Shown here one piece after another: positions 16,286-16,884 of a stretch of 16,884 nucleotides of DNA. This DNA comes from Discostella pseudostelligera (taxonomy: Eukaryota > Bacillariophyta > Thalassiosirophyceae > Thalassiosirales > Thalassiosiraceae). The notes under the pieces were generated by a model. That model made no database searches and was not told the origin of the DNA. It saw only the letters and a program-made list of their open reading frames with translations. Every line of letters starts with the position of its first letter. The first letter of the stretch is position 1. The DNA lies in NCBI GenBank assembly GCA_036940085.1, contig JALLBK010000324.1, positions 1 through 16,884 of the forward strand, given 5' to 3'. A program made the position numbers and the translations under genes.

Positions 16286-16578
16286 TTGACAATCTTTGTC
16301 GTATCCACTTCGAACTGGCCACGACATTGATGATCGATTATTACGATGGGACATGTCACCGACGTGACGATCGGCTGCTCATATTCCATGGCTTTTTCCC
16401 TCTCTACTCTGTTGCCGACACGGCTCGACAGATCGGCGATGCATTTGACGCAGATATCATGGTGGCACGTGCCGCGGAGAAATACTATCGTTTCTGCTGT
16501 TTGCCCTGTTCGAGTGCAGTATGATTGCAGGCAATGGGGACATTGCCAGGTCGAGAAGAGAGTGAAGCAAGTGGTCAT

Positions 16579-16884
16579 GGTTGCCCATTAGTTTTGTCGA
16601 TATTACTATGGATATGATGGTATTGATCGATAGACGGATAGTTGACGGTGATGAGTGATGAATGGTATCATTTGTAGGTATTTGTATCTTCTTTGCAGAT
16701 GATGTGCAGCGTGCACCGACCGGAGGCAAGGATTCGAAAGCGCGCCAAATACAATACTAAATCCTATTTCAACACGCAGTAGAAATTTGGCGGGAGACTT
16801 TCGATGACTCGACTACTCCTACTTTCTTATATGGTACACGTGGTATTTTTTGGACGACTCGACTAAACTAACTTACACGTGGCA
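16579..16884. promoter_or_regulatory. Upstream region of the RING/AP2 gene
   Basis: These 306 bases hold no gene that I can support. Seen: TTTGGCGGGAGA at 16787-16798 and GCGCGCCAAATA at 16740-16751 (both E2F-like), and two copies each of GACTCGACTA (16806-16815, 16856-16865) and TACACGTGG (16835-16843, 16874-16882), the latter containing a CACGTG palindrome. Confidence 0.4.

Larger units (their letters stand above)
14875..16578 (-). pseudogene. RING + SUMO-interaction + Tudor-like + AP2 domain protein, frame broken at several points
   Basis: The ATG is at 16578. The frame runs to about 15936-15940, shifts, shifts again at about 15730, and shifts a third time at 15226-15230, ending at TAG 14877-14875. 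Domains in order: a RING-like finger (CPHC, then TCHHDICVKC, then CPIVIIDHQC); a SUMO-interaction-like EVIDLCNDEG; sumoylation-type IVKSE; a Tudor/Agenet-like region (FEVGDDVYAAWW, TVWYPGKVISF, YGPSRLYHVMY, then DGDELDNLEDYYVF in the next frame); an AP2 domain (WGYIGVRRR, KWASIVGWYEI, FSTLTDAMRAHDACVV, SSLNIPEDY); and a basic tail (VKRRRLDP). Such parts suggest a chromatin or transcription regulator with ubiquitin-ligase potential. Each shift is an apparent loss of one base and would be repaired by one base in a homopolymer or doublet. The product may thus be an intact gene with sequencing errors, or a decaying copy. A single N with a 32-base duplicate also lies inside. Confidence 0.7.

Noticed and set aside
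1..16884. tRNA, rRNA, CRISPR, transposase or viral genes
   Set aside because: No cloverleaf, rRNA core, spaced repeats, reverse transcriptase, integrase or transposase motif was noticed on either strand; this was by eye only.

Overview
The window reads as nuclear DNA of a stramenopile, most likely a diatom. Evidence: genes are split by short GT-AG introns (83-130 bases); there is a secreted-type leucine-rich-repeat tail, a wax-synthase-like MBOAT enzyme and an AP2-domain protein; and several genes carry long Ser/Thr/Ala/Gln-rich stretches. There are no bacterial operons, and the only close universal matches are eukaryotic housekeeping proteins (UBL5/Hub1, NDUFAF5). The species is not identified.

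Layout. 1-459 (+) is the C-terminal end of an LRR protein. 731-1502 (-) is a two-exon, 213-residue protein with a YEQLR...RNEERL...LGL N-terminal motif. 1930-3585 (+), with a possible first exon at 1600-1833, is a SpoU/TrmH-like RNA methyltransferase. 3582-5465 (-) is a six-exon MBOAT acyltransferase whose stop codon overlaps that of the methyltransferase in one TTAA. 5975-7498 (+) is the complex I assembly factor NDUFAF5. 7679-13090 (-) is a giant EF-hand-like protein of about 1750 residues built from four modules, each ending in a PWLELLDL signature. 13317-13517 (-) is a possible small membrane protein. 13698-14048 (+) is UBL5/Hub1, with its last residues on a 13-base terminal exon. 14386-14841 (-) is an unrecognised 151-residue ORF. 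14875-16578 (-) is a RING + SUMO-interaction motif + Tudor-like + AP2 protein, broken by frameshifts. The larger genes alternate strand almost strictly.

Sequence quality matters here. Both single N bases (12103 and 16253) sit between perfect direct copies of the flanking sequence (72 and 32 bases), which is what unmerged overlapping contig ends look like. The first breaks the EF-hand gene into two apparent ORFs, and collapsing it restores one frame. The RING/AP2 gene carries three further apparent one-base losses, two of them at 5-base homopolymers, so it is either a decaying gene or poorly assembled.

The genes do not form an obvious pathway. The two most unusual candidates are the four-module PWLELLDL EF-hand protein, which has nuclear-localisation-like and sumoylation-like motifs, and the RING-SIM-Tudor-AP2 protein, which combines a ubiquitin-ligase-like finger, SUMO recognition, a chromatin-reader-like fold and a DNA-binding domain.
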